The notes beneath the pieces were generated by a model. That model did no database searches. It saw nothing but the letters and a program-made list of their open reading frames with translations, and was not told the DNA's origin. This document shows positions 1 to 6,387 of a stretch of 15,997 nt of DNA, in pieces. This DNA is from Bacteroidota bacterium (GTDB lineage Bacteria; Bacteroidota; Bacteroidia; Chitinophagales; Chitinophagaceae): the NCBI GenBank assembly GCA_023415275.1, contig JAEZLJ010000098.1, positions 1 to 15,997 of the forward strand, read 5' to 3'. How positions within the stretch are numbered: position 1 is the stretch's first letter; the number at the start of each line of letters is the position of its first letter. The position numbers were made by a program, and so were the translations under genes.

Positions 1-933
1 ATCATGGCCATTCGAAACAGATACAATATAGTTCCCTTGCAAAGAGGTGGGTAACATCACCTGTCCTGCTGGCTGACTAATAAGCTTCTCATGTATTACC
101 TGTCCTGCCAGTGAAACAATTCGTACTGTCACCGGGCTATTGATCATCCCCTGGAACTGCAACATTATATTATTAGGCGTAGAAGCAATTTTGACAGCTT
201 CTTGTTTGGTTCCACGGATGGATTGTATAGAAGTAAATGCAAACCCACCATCGGCATCCACTTCCCTGATCCTGTAATACACCGCTCCTGCAGCTGCTGT
301 TCTATCTGTATAGGAATAATTATTCGTTATGTTAGAAGTGCCGGCAGCTTTTACTTTATCAAGAACCGTCCATACATTGCCATCATAACTGCGCTCAATA
401 TTAAAATGAGCAGCATTCATCTCAGTAGCAGTGGACCATTGCACCAACACATTTCCTGATCTCTGAGACACATTGAAAGAAAGGAAAGTTACCGGCAGTG
501 GCTTAGCATTTACCCATGCAAAATAGGGTGAAGTGGCACTGGCTAACTGGAATCCAGAAATAGAAGGCTCATTTCCTTTAAACACTATATTGTTACCAAT
601 ATATATTTTCTGAGAAGCTGACCCCCCTCCGTTAATAAAGCCTCCAGCCACTTCGATAGTACCGGCATCAATTCTTAATGTGGAATTATATTCTTCAAAG
701 TTCAGTGCTCCTTCCACCTTGATATATACCGATCCCTTGATCACTTCATCATCATTGATGACCACAACAACACCTTTGGGAATGTTGATCGTATCACCTG
801 ACTTTGGCATGCGGTTCAGGTCCCAGTTACTGGTATTGTTCCAGTTGGAATTTGATTTAGCCTTTATAACGGGGGTAGCGAATGAAGTGGCAGAAAAGAA
901 GGCCAATAACAGCAGTGTGTATAAGTTTTTCAT
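1..933 (-). CDS. Secreted protein with type IX secretion-like C-terminal region (3' end beyond window)
   Basis: This open frame of 311 codons starts at the ATG at 931-933 on the minus strand and runs off the left edge without a stop. Residues 1-19 form a signal peptide (hydrophobic LLLLAFF, cleavage near SFA-TP). Residues about 28-120 resemble the beta-rich, parallel-strand segment seen in Bacteroidota surface proteins (WNNTSNWD, then GDTINIP and repeated short strands). The LPVTFLSFNV linker at 146-155 opens a fibronectin-like module with WSTATEMNAAHFNIERS and YYRIREVDADG, a combination very common in type IX-secreted proteins. Residues from about 245 look like the start of a T9SS type A sorting domain (VRIVSLAGQVI near 270-280). 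Only a few residues are probably missing. The protein is probably exported across the outer membrane and anchored or released. No enzymatic domain is visible, so the specific role is unknown. Confidence 0.8.
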   Translation of the reverse strand, partial: MKNLYTLLLLAFFSATSFATPVIKAKSNSNWNNTSNWDLNRMPKSGDTINIPKGVVVVINDDEVIKGSVYIKVEGALNFEEYNSTLRIDAGTIEVAGGFINGGGSASQKIYIGNNIVFKGNEPSISGFQLASATSPYFAWVNAKPLPVTFLSFNVSQRSGNVLVQWSTATEMNAAHFNIERSYDGNVWTVLDKVKAAGTSNITNNYSYTDRTAAAGAVYYRIREVDADGGFAFTSIQSIRGTKQEAVKIASTPNNIMLQFQGMINSPVTVRIVSLAGQVIHEKLISQPAGQVMLPTSLQGNYIVSVSNGHD

Positions 934-1269
934 TGTTACGGATTAGTTAGTTTCTTTAGGGTTGCTAAAAGAAAGGATTAAGGTTTTCTAAGTAATAGCA
1001 CCTATTTTCTTTGCTTTAGCGGGAGCAAAACTAATACGCGTTTTTTTTAAATGCAAGTATTTGTACGATTATTTTCAGGAAAAACCACATTTGCAGGGTC
1101 GTAATACTAGGAAATAAACGACTACGCCTTAAGTAATTTCCCAGTCATCTTACTATCAAAAGACTAAGTATTCTTCTTATTTAGAACGGAATTCTAACCC
1201 ATTACTTAATATTCCGGTCCTGACTAAATAATAATCTTACTAATTTCAATTCTTCAATCCCTAACCAAT
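934..1269. other. Divergent intergenic region
   Basis: This 336-base AT-rich gap separates the minus-strand secreted protein gene from the plus-strand sugar dehydrogenase. It holds the consensus-like promoter at 1026-1057 serving the minus-strand gene. For the plus-strand gene only a weak TAATTTCA element is seen near 1240, with no convincing -33 partner. No open frame, RNA gene or repeat was recognised. Confidence 0.5.
1026..1057 (-). promoter_or_regulatory. Bacteroidota-type promoter for the secreted protein
   Basis: Read on the minus strand, CTTG (1054-1057) is followed by 20 bases and then TAGTTTTG (1026-1033). This fits the Bacteroidota sigma factor consensus TTG-N19/20-TAnnTTTG. It would give a leader of roughly 85 bases before the ATG at 933. 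Inference from consensus only. Confidence 0.55.
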
Positions 1270-2463
1270 ATGCATAGTTTTTTTATTTCCCGCATTAGTA
1301 TAAAGGCTATTTACAGCAGTATATTATTTCTTTTCATTTTCTCCTGTAAAGAAAAAGACACCTCCACTACCAGCACCCGAACTGACACCACGCAAACCTC
1401 GGCCGTTAGTCCGGATAGCCTGAACGCTAAATACAGCCTGGATAAGATCAAGCTGCAGCCGGGATTCAAGATCAATGTCTTTGCCGAAGTTCCCAATGCA
1501 CGCAGCATGTGCTGGGGCGCCAAAGGAACCCTTTTTGTTGGCAATATGGGTGGCGGAAAGGTGTTTGCCGCAGTGGACAATGATAAAAATGGTGTGGCAG
1601 AAAAAGTATATACCATTGCCTCCGGCCTCAATACACCTTGCGGAGTGGCTTTTAAGAATGGCAATTTATACGTGGCAGAGATCAACCGCATCCTGCGCTA
1701 TGACGATATTGAAAACCATCTTGACAATCCACCTTCCTACAAGGTGATATATGATAAATACCCAACCGAAGGATGGCATGGCTGGAAATTCATAGCCTTT
1801 GGCCCTGACGGCAAATTATATGTACCCGTAGGTGCACCCTGCAATGTTTGTGAGCCCGACTCCATTCATGCCTGCATCACCCGTATCAATGATGATGGCA
1901 CCGGGTTAGAGGTCTTCGCTAAAGGCATACGCAATAGCGTGGGAATGGCCTGGCATCCGCAGACAGGGCAACTGTGGTTTACCGATAATGGTCGTGATGA
2001 ACTGGGAGATAATGTGCCCAGCGATGAACTTAATACCGCACCTCAAAAAGGAATGCATTTCGGTTTTCCTTACTGCCACCAGGGCGATATACCTGATCCT
2101 AAGTTTGGCCAGGGAAAGAACTGTGCTGATTACACACCTCCAGCTCTCAAGGTGGGGCCCCACGTAGCCTCGCTGGGCCTTCGTTTCTATACAGGTAATA
2201 TGTTCCCGGATGAATATAAGAATCAAATATTCATAGCTGAACATGGAAGCTGGAACAGGTCTCAGAAAATTGGCTACCAGGTAGTGATGGTAAAGCTGGA
2301 AAATAACAAAGTGGTGCAGAGCACACCTTTTGCTTCAGGATGGCTACAGCCTGGTGATTCTGTGATTGGACGTCCTGTGGATGTTGAAGTAGCAGCTGAT
2401 GGCGCATTGCTGGTCAGCGATGATAGCAAAGGAGCCATCTACCGCATCAGCTATTCGAAATAA
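1270..2463 (+). CDS. PQQ-dependent sugar dehydrogenase (glucose/sorbosone dehydrogenase-like lipoprotein)
   Basis: This 397-residue protein belongs to the six-bladed beta-propeller PQQ sugar dehydrogenases, periplasmic or surface enzymes that oxidise aldoses and pass electrons to the respiratory chain. An N-terminal hydrophobic stretch ends in IFSC at residues 23-26, a lipobox, so the mature protein is likely a lipoprotein starting at Cys26. The next residues (KEKD) are lysine/acid rich, like a surface-export signal. Family motifs follow: GWHGW (168-172, with the likely active-site histidine H170), GPDGKLYVPVG (178-188), KGIRNSVGMAWHP (218-230), WFTDNGRDELGD (236-247), HFGFPYC (263-269), FIAEHGSWNR (321-330) and a last propeller blade ending SDDSKGAIYRISY. 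It faces rnc tail to tail with 29 bases between them. The substrate cannot be read from sequence, and no PQQ biosynthesis genes are in the window. Confidence 0.85.
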   Translation: MHSFFISRISIKAIYSSILFLFIFSCKEKDTSTTSTRTDTTQTSAVSPDSLNAKYSLDKIKLQPGFKINVFAEVPNARSMCWGAKGTLFVGNMGGGKVFAAVDNDKNGVAEKVYTIASGLNTPCGVAFKNGNLYVAEINRILRYDDIENHLDNPPSYKVIYDKYPTEGWHGWKFIAFGPDGKLYVPVGAPCNVCEPDSIHACITRINDDGTGLEVFAKGIRNSVGMAWHPQTGQLWFTDNGRDELGDNVPSDELNTAPQKGMHFGFPYCHQGDIPDPKFGQGKNCADYTPPALKVGPHVASLGLRFYTGNMFPDEYKNQIFIAEHGSWNRSQKIGYQVVMVKLENNKVVQSTPFASGWLQPGDSVIGRPVDVEVAADGALLVSDDSKGAIYRISYSK

Positions 2464-2492
2464 ATGACTTAGGAGATAAACAGTGGTGAGAA

Positions 2493-3230
2493 CTATTCTT
2501 CCGCCACTGTGGAATCGGAGTTAACGATGCCCAGTTTTTCTACGGCCAGTTGTGCCGCTATTTGCGAAGCATCTTTCTTATTAAATGCCTTCCCCTGCGC
2601 AATCACTTTACCATTGATCACCGCACCAATGGTAAACAGGCGGCGTCCATTCTCCAGTTGTTCGTTCAGCGTCTCGAACTCCAGTTGCTTGCCGTTTTTA
2701 TTGGCCCAGCCATAGAGTTTGTTCTTGTGGTTGATCTCCAGTATCTCCAGGTCTTCCACGAACATATGGGGAATGATGATGCGCTCACTCACCCATTTAC
2801 TGGTTTTTTTATAACCCTTGTCCAGGTAAACTGCCCCTACCAGGGCTTCGAGGGTATTACCAAATATCTGGCTGGTCTTTAGGGAAGCGTCTGATTTGTT
2901 GTAAACAGTTACTTTCTTAAGTCCCATTTTTACAGCAATGTCATTCAGTTGCTGGCGGTTCACCATTTTGCTTCTCATTTCAGTGAGAAAACCTTCCTCT
3001 TTATATGGATATCTTTTAAAAAGGTAATCAGCCACCAGGGCACTCAAGATAGCATCACCCAGGTATTCAAGACGTTCATTATTTTCATCAATGGTATCCT
3101 TAACCGAACGGTGGGTCAGTGCAGTTTTATATAAGGCGGCATTGCCAGGCGAGTAGCCCAAAACGCCTTTCAACTGTTTTTTGAAAGAAGGGTCAGTATG
3201 ATTTTTATAGAATGCTTTCCAAAAATCCAC
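2493..3230 (-). CDS. rnc: Ribonuclease III
   Basis: This 245-residue enzyme cleaves double-stranded RNA in rRNA processing and in mRNA turnover. The catalytic domain carries the signature NERLEYLGD (51-59), whose E52, E55 and D59 match E. coli E38, E41 and D45. A double-stranded RNA-binding domain covers about 168-236, ending in KKDASQIAAQLAVEKLG. In the second metal-binding helix, GNTLEALVGAVYLD (124-137) keeps E128 (E. coli E117) but has N125 where E. coli has D114. The start codon is GTG (3228-3230). The gene lies 45 bases after fabF and is probably the last gene of the acpP-fabF-rnc operon, an order shared by many bacteria. Length is slightly above the usual 220-230, with short extensions at both ends. 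Confidence 0.95.
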   Translation of the reverse strand: MDFWKAFYKNHTDPSFKKQLKGVLGYSPGNAALYKTALTHRSVKDTIDENNERLEYLGDAILSALVADYLFKRYPYKEEGFLTEMRSKMVNRQQLNDIAVKMGLKKVTVYNKSDASLKTSQIFGNTLEALVGAVYLDKGYKKTSKWVSERIIIPHMFVEDLEILEINHKNKLYGWANKNGKQLEFETLNEQLENGRRLFTIGAVINGKVIAQGKAFNKKDASQIAAQLAVEKLGIVNSDSTVAEE

Positions 3231-3275
3231 AAACTGTAAACTACAACTTTTTATGTGCAGAAAAAATACTAACCC

Positions 3276-4538
3276 TTAAGCAGAGTATTTTTTGAATATG
3301 GTACAGGCATTGTGCCCTCCAAATCCAAAAGTATTGCTGAGGGCAGCTGTCACATTACGTTTCTGGGCTTCCCAGAAAGTAAAGTTCAACCTTGAGTCTA
3401 ATTCAGGATCGTCTGTAAAATGATTGATAGTAGGCGGTACAATATCGTTTTGCACAGCCATGATACAGGCAATACCTTCTATCACTCCTGCCGCACCCAG
3501 GCAATGCCCTGTCATGGATTTGGTGGAGCTGATATTCAGATCATAGGCATGCTCTCCAAAAACATCAATGATCGCTTTTACTTCGGCGATATCACCCAGC
3601 GGGGTTGATGTACCGTGGGTATTGATGTAATCAATATCCGAGGCTTGCATCTCCGCATCTGCCAGCGCCTGTATCATCACATTCTTAGCGCCCAATCCTT
3701 CAGGATGGGGAGCAGTGATATGATGCGCATCGGCAGTGGCGCCACAGCCTGCAATCTCGCAATAGATCTTGGCTCCGCGTTGAATGGCATGCTCCAGCTC
3801 TTCAAAGATCAGCACACCGGCAGCTTCCCCCATCACAAAGCCATCCCTGTCCTTGTCATAAGGCCGGGAAGCCGTTTTAGGATCATCATTGCGCTCGCTC
3901 AAAGCCTTCATGGCATTGAATCCACCCACACCGGCTTCGCTTACCACGCTTTCTGCCCCACCAGTAACAATGACATCAGCCTTACCCATACGGATCAGGT
4001 TGAATGCCTCCATCATGGCATTGGTAGAAGAGGCGCAAGCGCTGACTACCGCAAAGTTGGGACCCCTGAATCCATGTCGCATGGAGATATGTCCTGCGGC
4101 AATATCAAGGATCATCTTTGGAATAAAGAATGGGTTGAAACGAGGAGTGCCATCACCTTTGGCAAAATTGGTCACTTCCTCCTGGAAGGTGATGAGGCCA
4201 CCTATTCCGCTTGCAAACACAACACCCACGCGGTCCATGTTTACATTACCCTGGTCAATACCGGCATCCTTTACTGCCTGGTCACTGGCCACCACAGCGG
4301 TCTGTGTAAAGCGGTCAAGCTTACGGGCCTCCTTTCTATCTAAAAAATTAGTAGGGTCAAAATTTTTGATCTCGCAGGCAAACCTGGTTTTGAACTTCGA
4401 TGCATCGAAATTGGTGATAAAGTCACAACCACTCACGCCATTGCGTAAATTATTCCAATATTCCGTTATCGAATTTCCTAAGGGCGTAATGGCCCCCATT
4501 CCGGTTACAACAACTCGCTTTAATTCAATATGACCCAC
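3276..4538 (-). CDS. fabF: Beta-ketoacyl-ACP synthase II
   Basis: This 420-residue cytoplasmic enzyme condenses malonyl-ACP with acyl-ACP in each elongation cycle of type II fatty-acid synthesis. The thiolase-fold Cys-His-His triad is complete: C168 in VVSACASSTNAM, H308 in NTHGTSTPLGD and H345 in STKSMTGHCLGAAG, with the conserved lysine K340. The C-terminal glycine-rich loop SNTFGFGGHNA (401-411) is also intact. The length is typical. The start codon is GTG at 4536-4538, chosen because it gives the expected N-terminus just before LKRVVVTGMGAITPLGN and no ATG is available there. It follows acpP by 88 bases that contain a hairpin, and precedes rnc, so all three probably share a transcript from the acpP promoter. 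Confidence 0.96.
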   Translation of the reverse strand: MGHIELKRVVVTGMGAITPLGNSITEYWNNLRNGVSGCDFITNFDASKFKTRFACEIKNFDPTNFLDRKEARKLDRFTQTAVVASDQAVKDAGIDQGNVNMDRVGVVFASGIGGLITFQEEVTNFAKGDGTPRFNPFFIPKMILDIAAGHISMRHGFRGPNFAVVSACASSTNAMMEAFNLIRMGKADVIVTGGAESVVSEAGVGGFNAMKALSERNDDPKTASRPYDKDRDGFVMGEAAGVLIFEELEHAIQRGAKIYCEIAGCGATADAHHITAPHPEGLGAKNVMIQALADAEMQASDIDYINTHGTSTPLGDIAEVKAIIDVFGEHAYDLNISSTKSMTGHCLGAAGVIEGIACIMAVQNDIVPPTINHFTDDPELDSRLNFTFWEAQKRNVTAALSNTFGFGGHNACTIFKKYSA

Positions 4539-4562
4539 AATAATATTTTATGTAAGATAAAA

Positions 4563-4595
4563 CCGCCTTCGCTGCATTTAACAGCCGGAAGGCGG
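4563..4595 (-). terminator. Hairpin between acpP and fabF, possible attenuator
   Basis: CCGCCTTC (4563-4570) pairs with GAAGGCGG (4588-4595), and inside it GCTG (4571-4574) pairs with CAGC (4582-4585). In the minus-strand (operon) direction the stem is followed by TTTTAT. In the other direction it is followed by six T residues (4597-4602). It looks like a partial or bidirectional terminator inside the operon. It may let abundant ACP message accumulate over fabF-rnc message, or protect the acpP 3' end. The function is inferred. Confidence 0.5.
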
Positions 4596-4626
4596 ATTTT
4601 TTATAGTGTTCCGACAGGAACAACAA

Positions 4627-4863
4627 TTACTTTGCGTGCTCTTCAAGGTAAGATACAGCCTGGCCTACAGTGGTGATAGTTTCAGCCTGCTCATCCGGAA
4701 TTGAAATATTGAATTCTTTTTCAAACTCCATGATCAATTCTACCGTGTCTAAAGAATCAGCTCCCAAATCATTGGTGAAAGAAGCTTCGTTGGTAACCTC
4801 CGCTTCATCAACTCCTAATTTGTCTACGATGATCTTTTTTACTCTTGCTGCAATGTCTGACAT
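4627..4863 (-). CDS. acpP: Acyl carrier protein
   Basis: This 78-residue acidic protein carries growing acyl chains on 4'-phosphopantetheine and feeds FabF, encoded next. The attachment site is S37 in the canonical DLGADSLDTVELIMEFE (32-48). The four-helix layout, the acidic recognition helix after S37 and the length match bacterial AcpP closely. The ATG is at 4861-4863, and a TATTTTTG element about 27 bases upstream fits a -7 promoter box. The gene is first in the acpP-fabF-rnc cluster and divergent from the GNAT gene. Confidence 0.97.
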   Translation of the reverse strand: MSDIAARVKKIIVDKLGVDEAEVTNEASFTNDLGADSLDTVELIMEFEKEFNISIPDEQAETITTVGQAVSYLEEHAK

Positions 4864-4889
4864 TTTGTAAAAGTTTGGTTATAGTGGTG

Positions 4890-4897
4890 CAAAAATA
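4890..4897 (-). promoter_or_regulatory. Probable -7 box of the acpP operon promoter
   Basis: Read on the minus strand this is TATTTTTG, an exact match to the Bacteroidota TAnnTTTG element, and it leaves a leader of about 20 bases. No TTG is seen at the matching -33 distance, so the call rests on one box. Confidence 0.45.
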
Positions 4898-4992
4898 TAA
4901 GTTTTTGGTTTATCTATCGTTTTGATCATTCTTTATACCAACAATACAAAAACTTTTCTTTTTTTCTCCAAATCCCGCATAAAAATGGCATC

Positions 4993-5021
4993 TTGCCATC
5001 TGCACCAATATTTGTAATTTG
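4993..5021 (+). promoter_or_regulatory. Promoter for the GNAT gene
   Basis: TTG (4993-4995) is followed by 19 bases and TAATTTG (5015-5021), close to the Bacteroidota consensus but one T short in the -7 box. The predicted start of transcription lies about 17 bases before the ATG at 5045. Confidence 0.45.
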
Positions 5022-5044
5022 AAACCTTTCAATCCTTATCTCAA

Positions 5045-5473
5045 ATGGCATTAAAGATTATAGATCATGGCACGAAGGAATATGAGCAGATGATCAAGCT
5101 GCGTGATACAATCTTACGCAAACCGCTTGGGCTGGGCTTTACACAGGAAGAACTGGATTCTGAAAAGAACAATTTACTGATGGCGGCCTATGAAGACGAC
5201 CAAATGCTGGGCTGCTGCATGCTGGTGGAAGAAGAGCCCGAGACCGTAAGGCTGCGCCAGATGGCGGTATTGAACGACCTGCAGGGAAAAGGCATTGGTA
5301 AGGCACTTATGCAATTTGCTGAAAACCTGGCCAGGGACCGCGGCTATAAAAAGATCACTATGCATGCCCGTAAGAACGCCCTTGGGTTTTATGAGAAAAT
5401 GGGCTATAAAAAACGTGGCATGGAGTTCCAGGAGATCACAATACCGCACTATGTGATGGAAAAAGAGCTGTAA
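5045..5473 (+). CDS. GNAT-family N-acetyltransferase
   Basis: This 142-residue single-domain protein of the GNAT fold would transfer an acetyl group from acetyl-CoA to an amine on a small molecule or protein. The acetyl-CoA pyrophosphate-binding signature Q/R-x-x-G-x-G/A is QGKGIG (80-85) inside LRQMAVLNDLQGKGIGKALM (70-89). The C-terminal part NALGFYEKMGYKKRG (111-125) is the usual strand-helix of motif B. The early RDTILRKPLGL (20-30) is typical of one GNAT subgroup that often sits alone in Bacteroidota genomes. The substrate cannot be inferred. The gene is monocistronic, divergent from acpP and followed by a repeat-rich gap. Confidence 0.85.
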   Translation: MALKIIDHGTKEYEQMIKLRDTILRKPLGLGFTQEELDSEKNNLLMAAYEDDQMLGCCMLVEEEPETVRLRQMAVLNDLQGKGIGKALMQFAENLARDRGYKKITMHARKNALGFYEKMGYKKRGMEFQEITIPHYVMEKEL

Positions 5474-5480
5474 GGGGAAG

Positions 5481-5500
5481 TCAAAATTCAAAATTCAAAA
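5481..5500 (+). repeat. Heptanucleotide tandem repeat, TCAAAAT type
   Basis: TCAAAAT is repeated 2.9 times without error, starting eight bases after the GNAT stop. It is the first of three period-7 arrays in the same gap. Confidence 0.8.
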
Positions 5501-5524
5501 GTAAAAAAGGGGAGAATGGAAAAG

Positions 5525-5544
5525 GTAAAATGTAAAATGTAAAA
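5525..5544 (+). repeat. Heptanucleotide tandem repeat, GTAAAAT type
   Basis: GTAAAAT is repeated 2.9 times without error. The last copy also forms one arm of a stem-loop: 5532-5546 pairs with 5559-5571 through GTAAAATG/CATTTTAC plus a GC clamp, with a T-G wobble and two bulged A residues. Confidence 0.8.
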
Positions 5545-5641
5545 GCCTTAAACCAAGTGCTTGCATTTTACTTAACATCTATTTGGCAGCATAACGAGTA
5601 GATCAACTGACTATCCAGGTTCTCCTCTCTTTCACCTGGAA

Positions 5642-5672
5642 ATTGAGCATTGAGCGTTGATCATTGATCATT
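5642..5672 (+). repeat. Heptanucleotide tandem repeat, ATTGAGC/ATTGATC type
   Basis: Four units and a partial fifth follow each other: ATTGAGC, ATTGAGC, GTTGATC, ATTGATC, ATT. The period is exactly seven, with single-base drift between units. Confidence 0.8.
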
Positions 5673-5774
5673 ATCTAGCCATCGACCTAAGAAAAGCCCG
5701 CCACCTAAAAACCCTCTCCAAACTAATCCTTCGAAATTCCATATTCCTTGTTCATCTGTTCGACATTCCCTCCC

Positions 5775-6251
5775 TCACTTCTTTATCTTCTCCTGCAGCA
5801 TATGCCGCATCTGGTAAACTTCATCTGAATCAGAAAAACTGTCTTTGGGCACCAGGAAGAACGAACGGCTGTCAAAATAAAGGTGGAAAAAATGTGGGGT
5901 TTCTACAAAACTGCTTACCGACTTCCAGGGATAGCTTCTTGAACCTCTTTCATTACCTACAGAGAAAGAATCAGGGTCAAAGCTCATAATAAAATGGTCC
6001 TTGAAAGTGGCCGCACGCCTGTACACCATTCCAGGCAGAAAGAACCAGAAGCTCAGCATTAATATGAACCAAAGAAGAGAACCTACCAGGAAGGCCAATG
6101 GAAGGATCTTTTTAAAGTAAAATAGAAAAACAGAGCCCAGCGCAAATACATTCACCAATATGATCATCAGCCTGATTTCCTTCCTGCTCAGGAAGTGGTA
6201 GCGCAAGGCCTGCAACACCTGCTTTTTGTCGTACGTAAATGAAACCTTCAT
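5775..6251 (-). CDS. YcxB-like membrane protein
   Basis: This 158-residue protein has two adjacent membrane segments, about residues 29-46 (IILVNVFALGSVFLFYF) and 50-73 (LPLAFLVGSLLWFILMLSFWFFL). A soluble C-terminal half follows with the pattern of the YcxB-like domain: F-x-M-S-F-D near 88-93, a conserved Trp in the YPWKSVSSFVET strand (107-118), then LYFDSRSFFLVPKDSF (124-139). The family is widespread, mostly uncharacterised, and thought to be a membrane-anchored PH-like fold. The gene stands alone: a terminator lies upstream, after the DksA-like gene, and a convergent repeat-rich gap lies downstream. No promoter with both boxes was found. The function is unknown. Confidence 0.65.
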   Translation of the reverse strand: MKVSFTYDKKQVLQALRYHFLSRKEIRLMIILVNVFALGSVFLFYFKKILPLAFLVGSLLWFILMLSFWFFLPGMVYRRAATFKDHFIMSFDPDSFSVGNERGSRSYPWKSVSSFVETPHFFHLYFDSRSFFLVPKDSFSDSDEVYQMRHMLQEKIKK

Positions 6252-6334
6252 AGTTCTATCAGATATAGATCCTGCCTATAAAATTAAGCAACTTGCTCTC
6301 GCACCTGTAAAATAGCAGAAAATTCATTTTAAAT

Positions 6335-6372
6335 AAAAAAGCCTTGTTCCACATAAAGGAACAAGGCTTTTA
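6335..6372 (-). terminator. Intrinsic terminator of the ileS operon
   Basis: A perfect 10-base stem, GCCTTGTTCC (6341-6350) with GGAACAAGGC (6358-6367), encloses a seven-base loop. It is flanked by A residues on the left and T residues on the right. Read on the minus strand it ends in a run of T residues, 15 bases after the stop of the DksA-like gene, so it terminates that transcript. Confidence 0.9.
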
Positions 6373-6387
6373 TCCTAAACCATTCAA

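Larger units (their letters stand above)
5474..5774. other. Repeat-bearing intergenic region
   Basis: This 301-base gap lies between the plus-strand GNAT gene and the 3' end of the minus-strand YcxB-like gene, so it is a convergent, 3'-to-3' gap. It contains three separate heptanucleotide arrays (5481-5500, 5525-5544, 5642-5672) and a stem-loop at 5532-5571. No open frame of credible coding character and no classical T-tailed terminator was seen. Confidence 0.7.

Noticed and set aside
2480..2510. ACAGTGG/CCACTGT inverted repeat between the convergent sugar dehydrogenase and rnc genes
   Set aside because: The stem is only seven bases, has no T tail and overlaps the rnc stop, so a terminator call is not supported, although convergent placement makes it possible.
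3615..4533. Plus-strand open frames of 242 and 214 codons opposite fabF
   Set aside because: They lie entirely antisense to a complete, well-conserved fabF and show no domain character.
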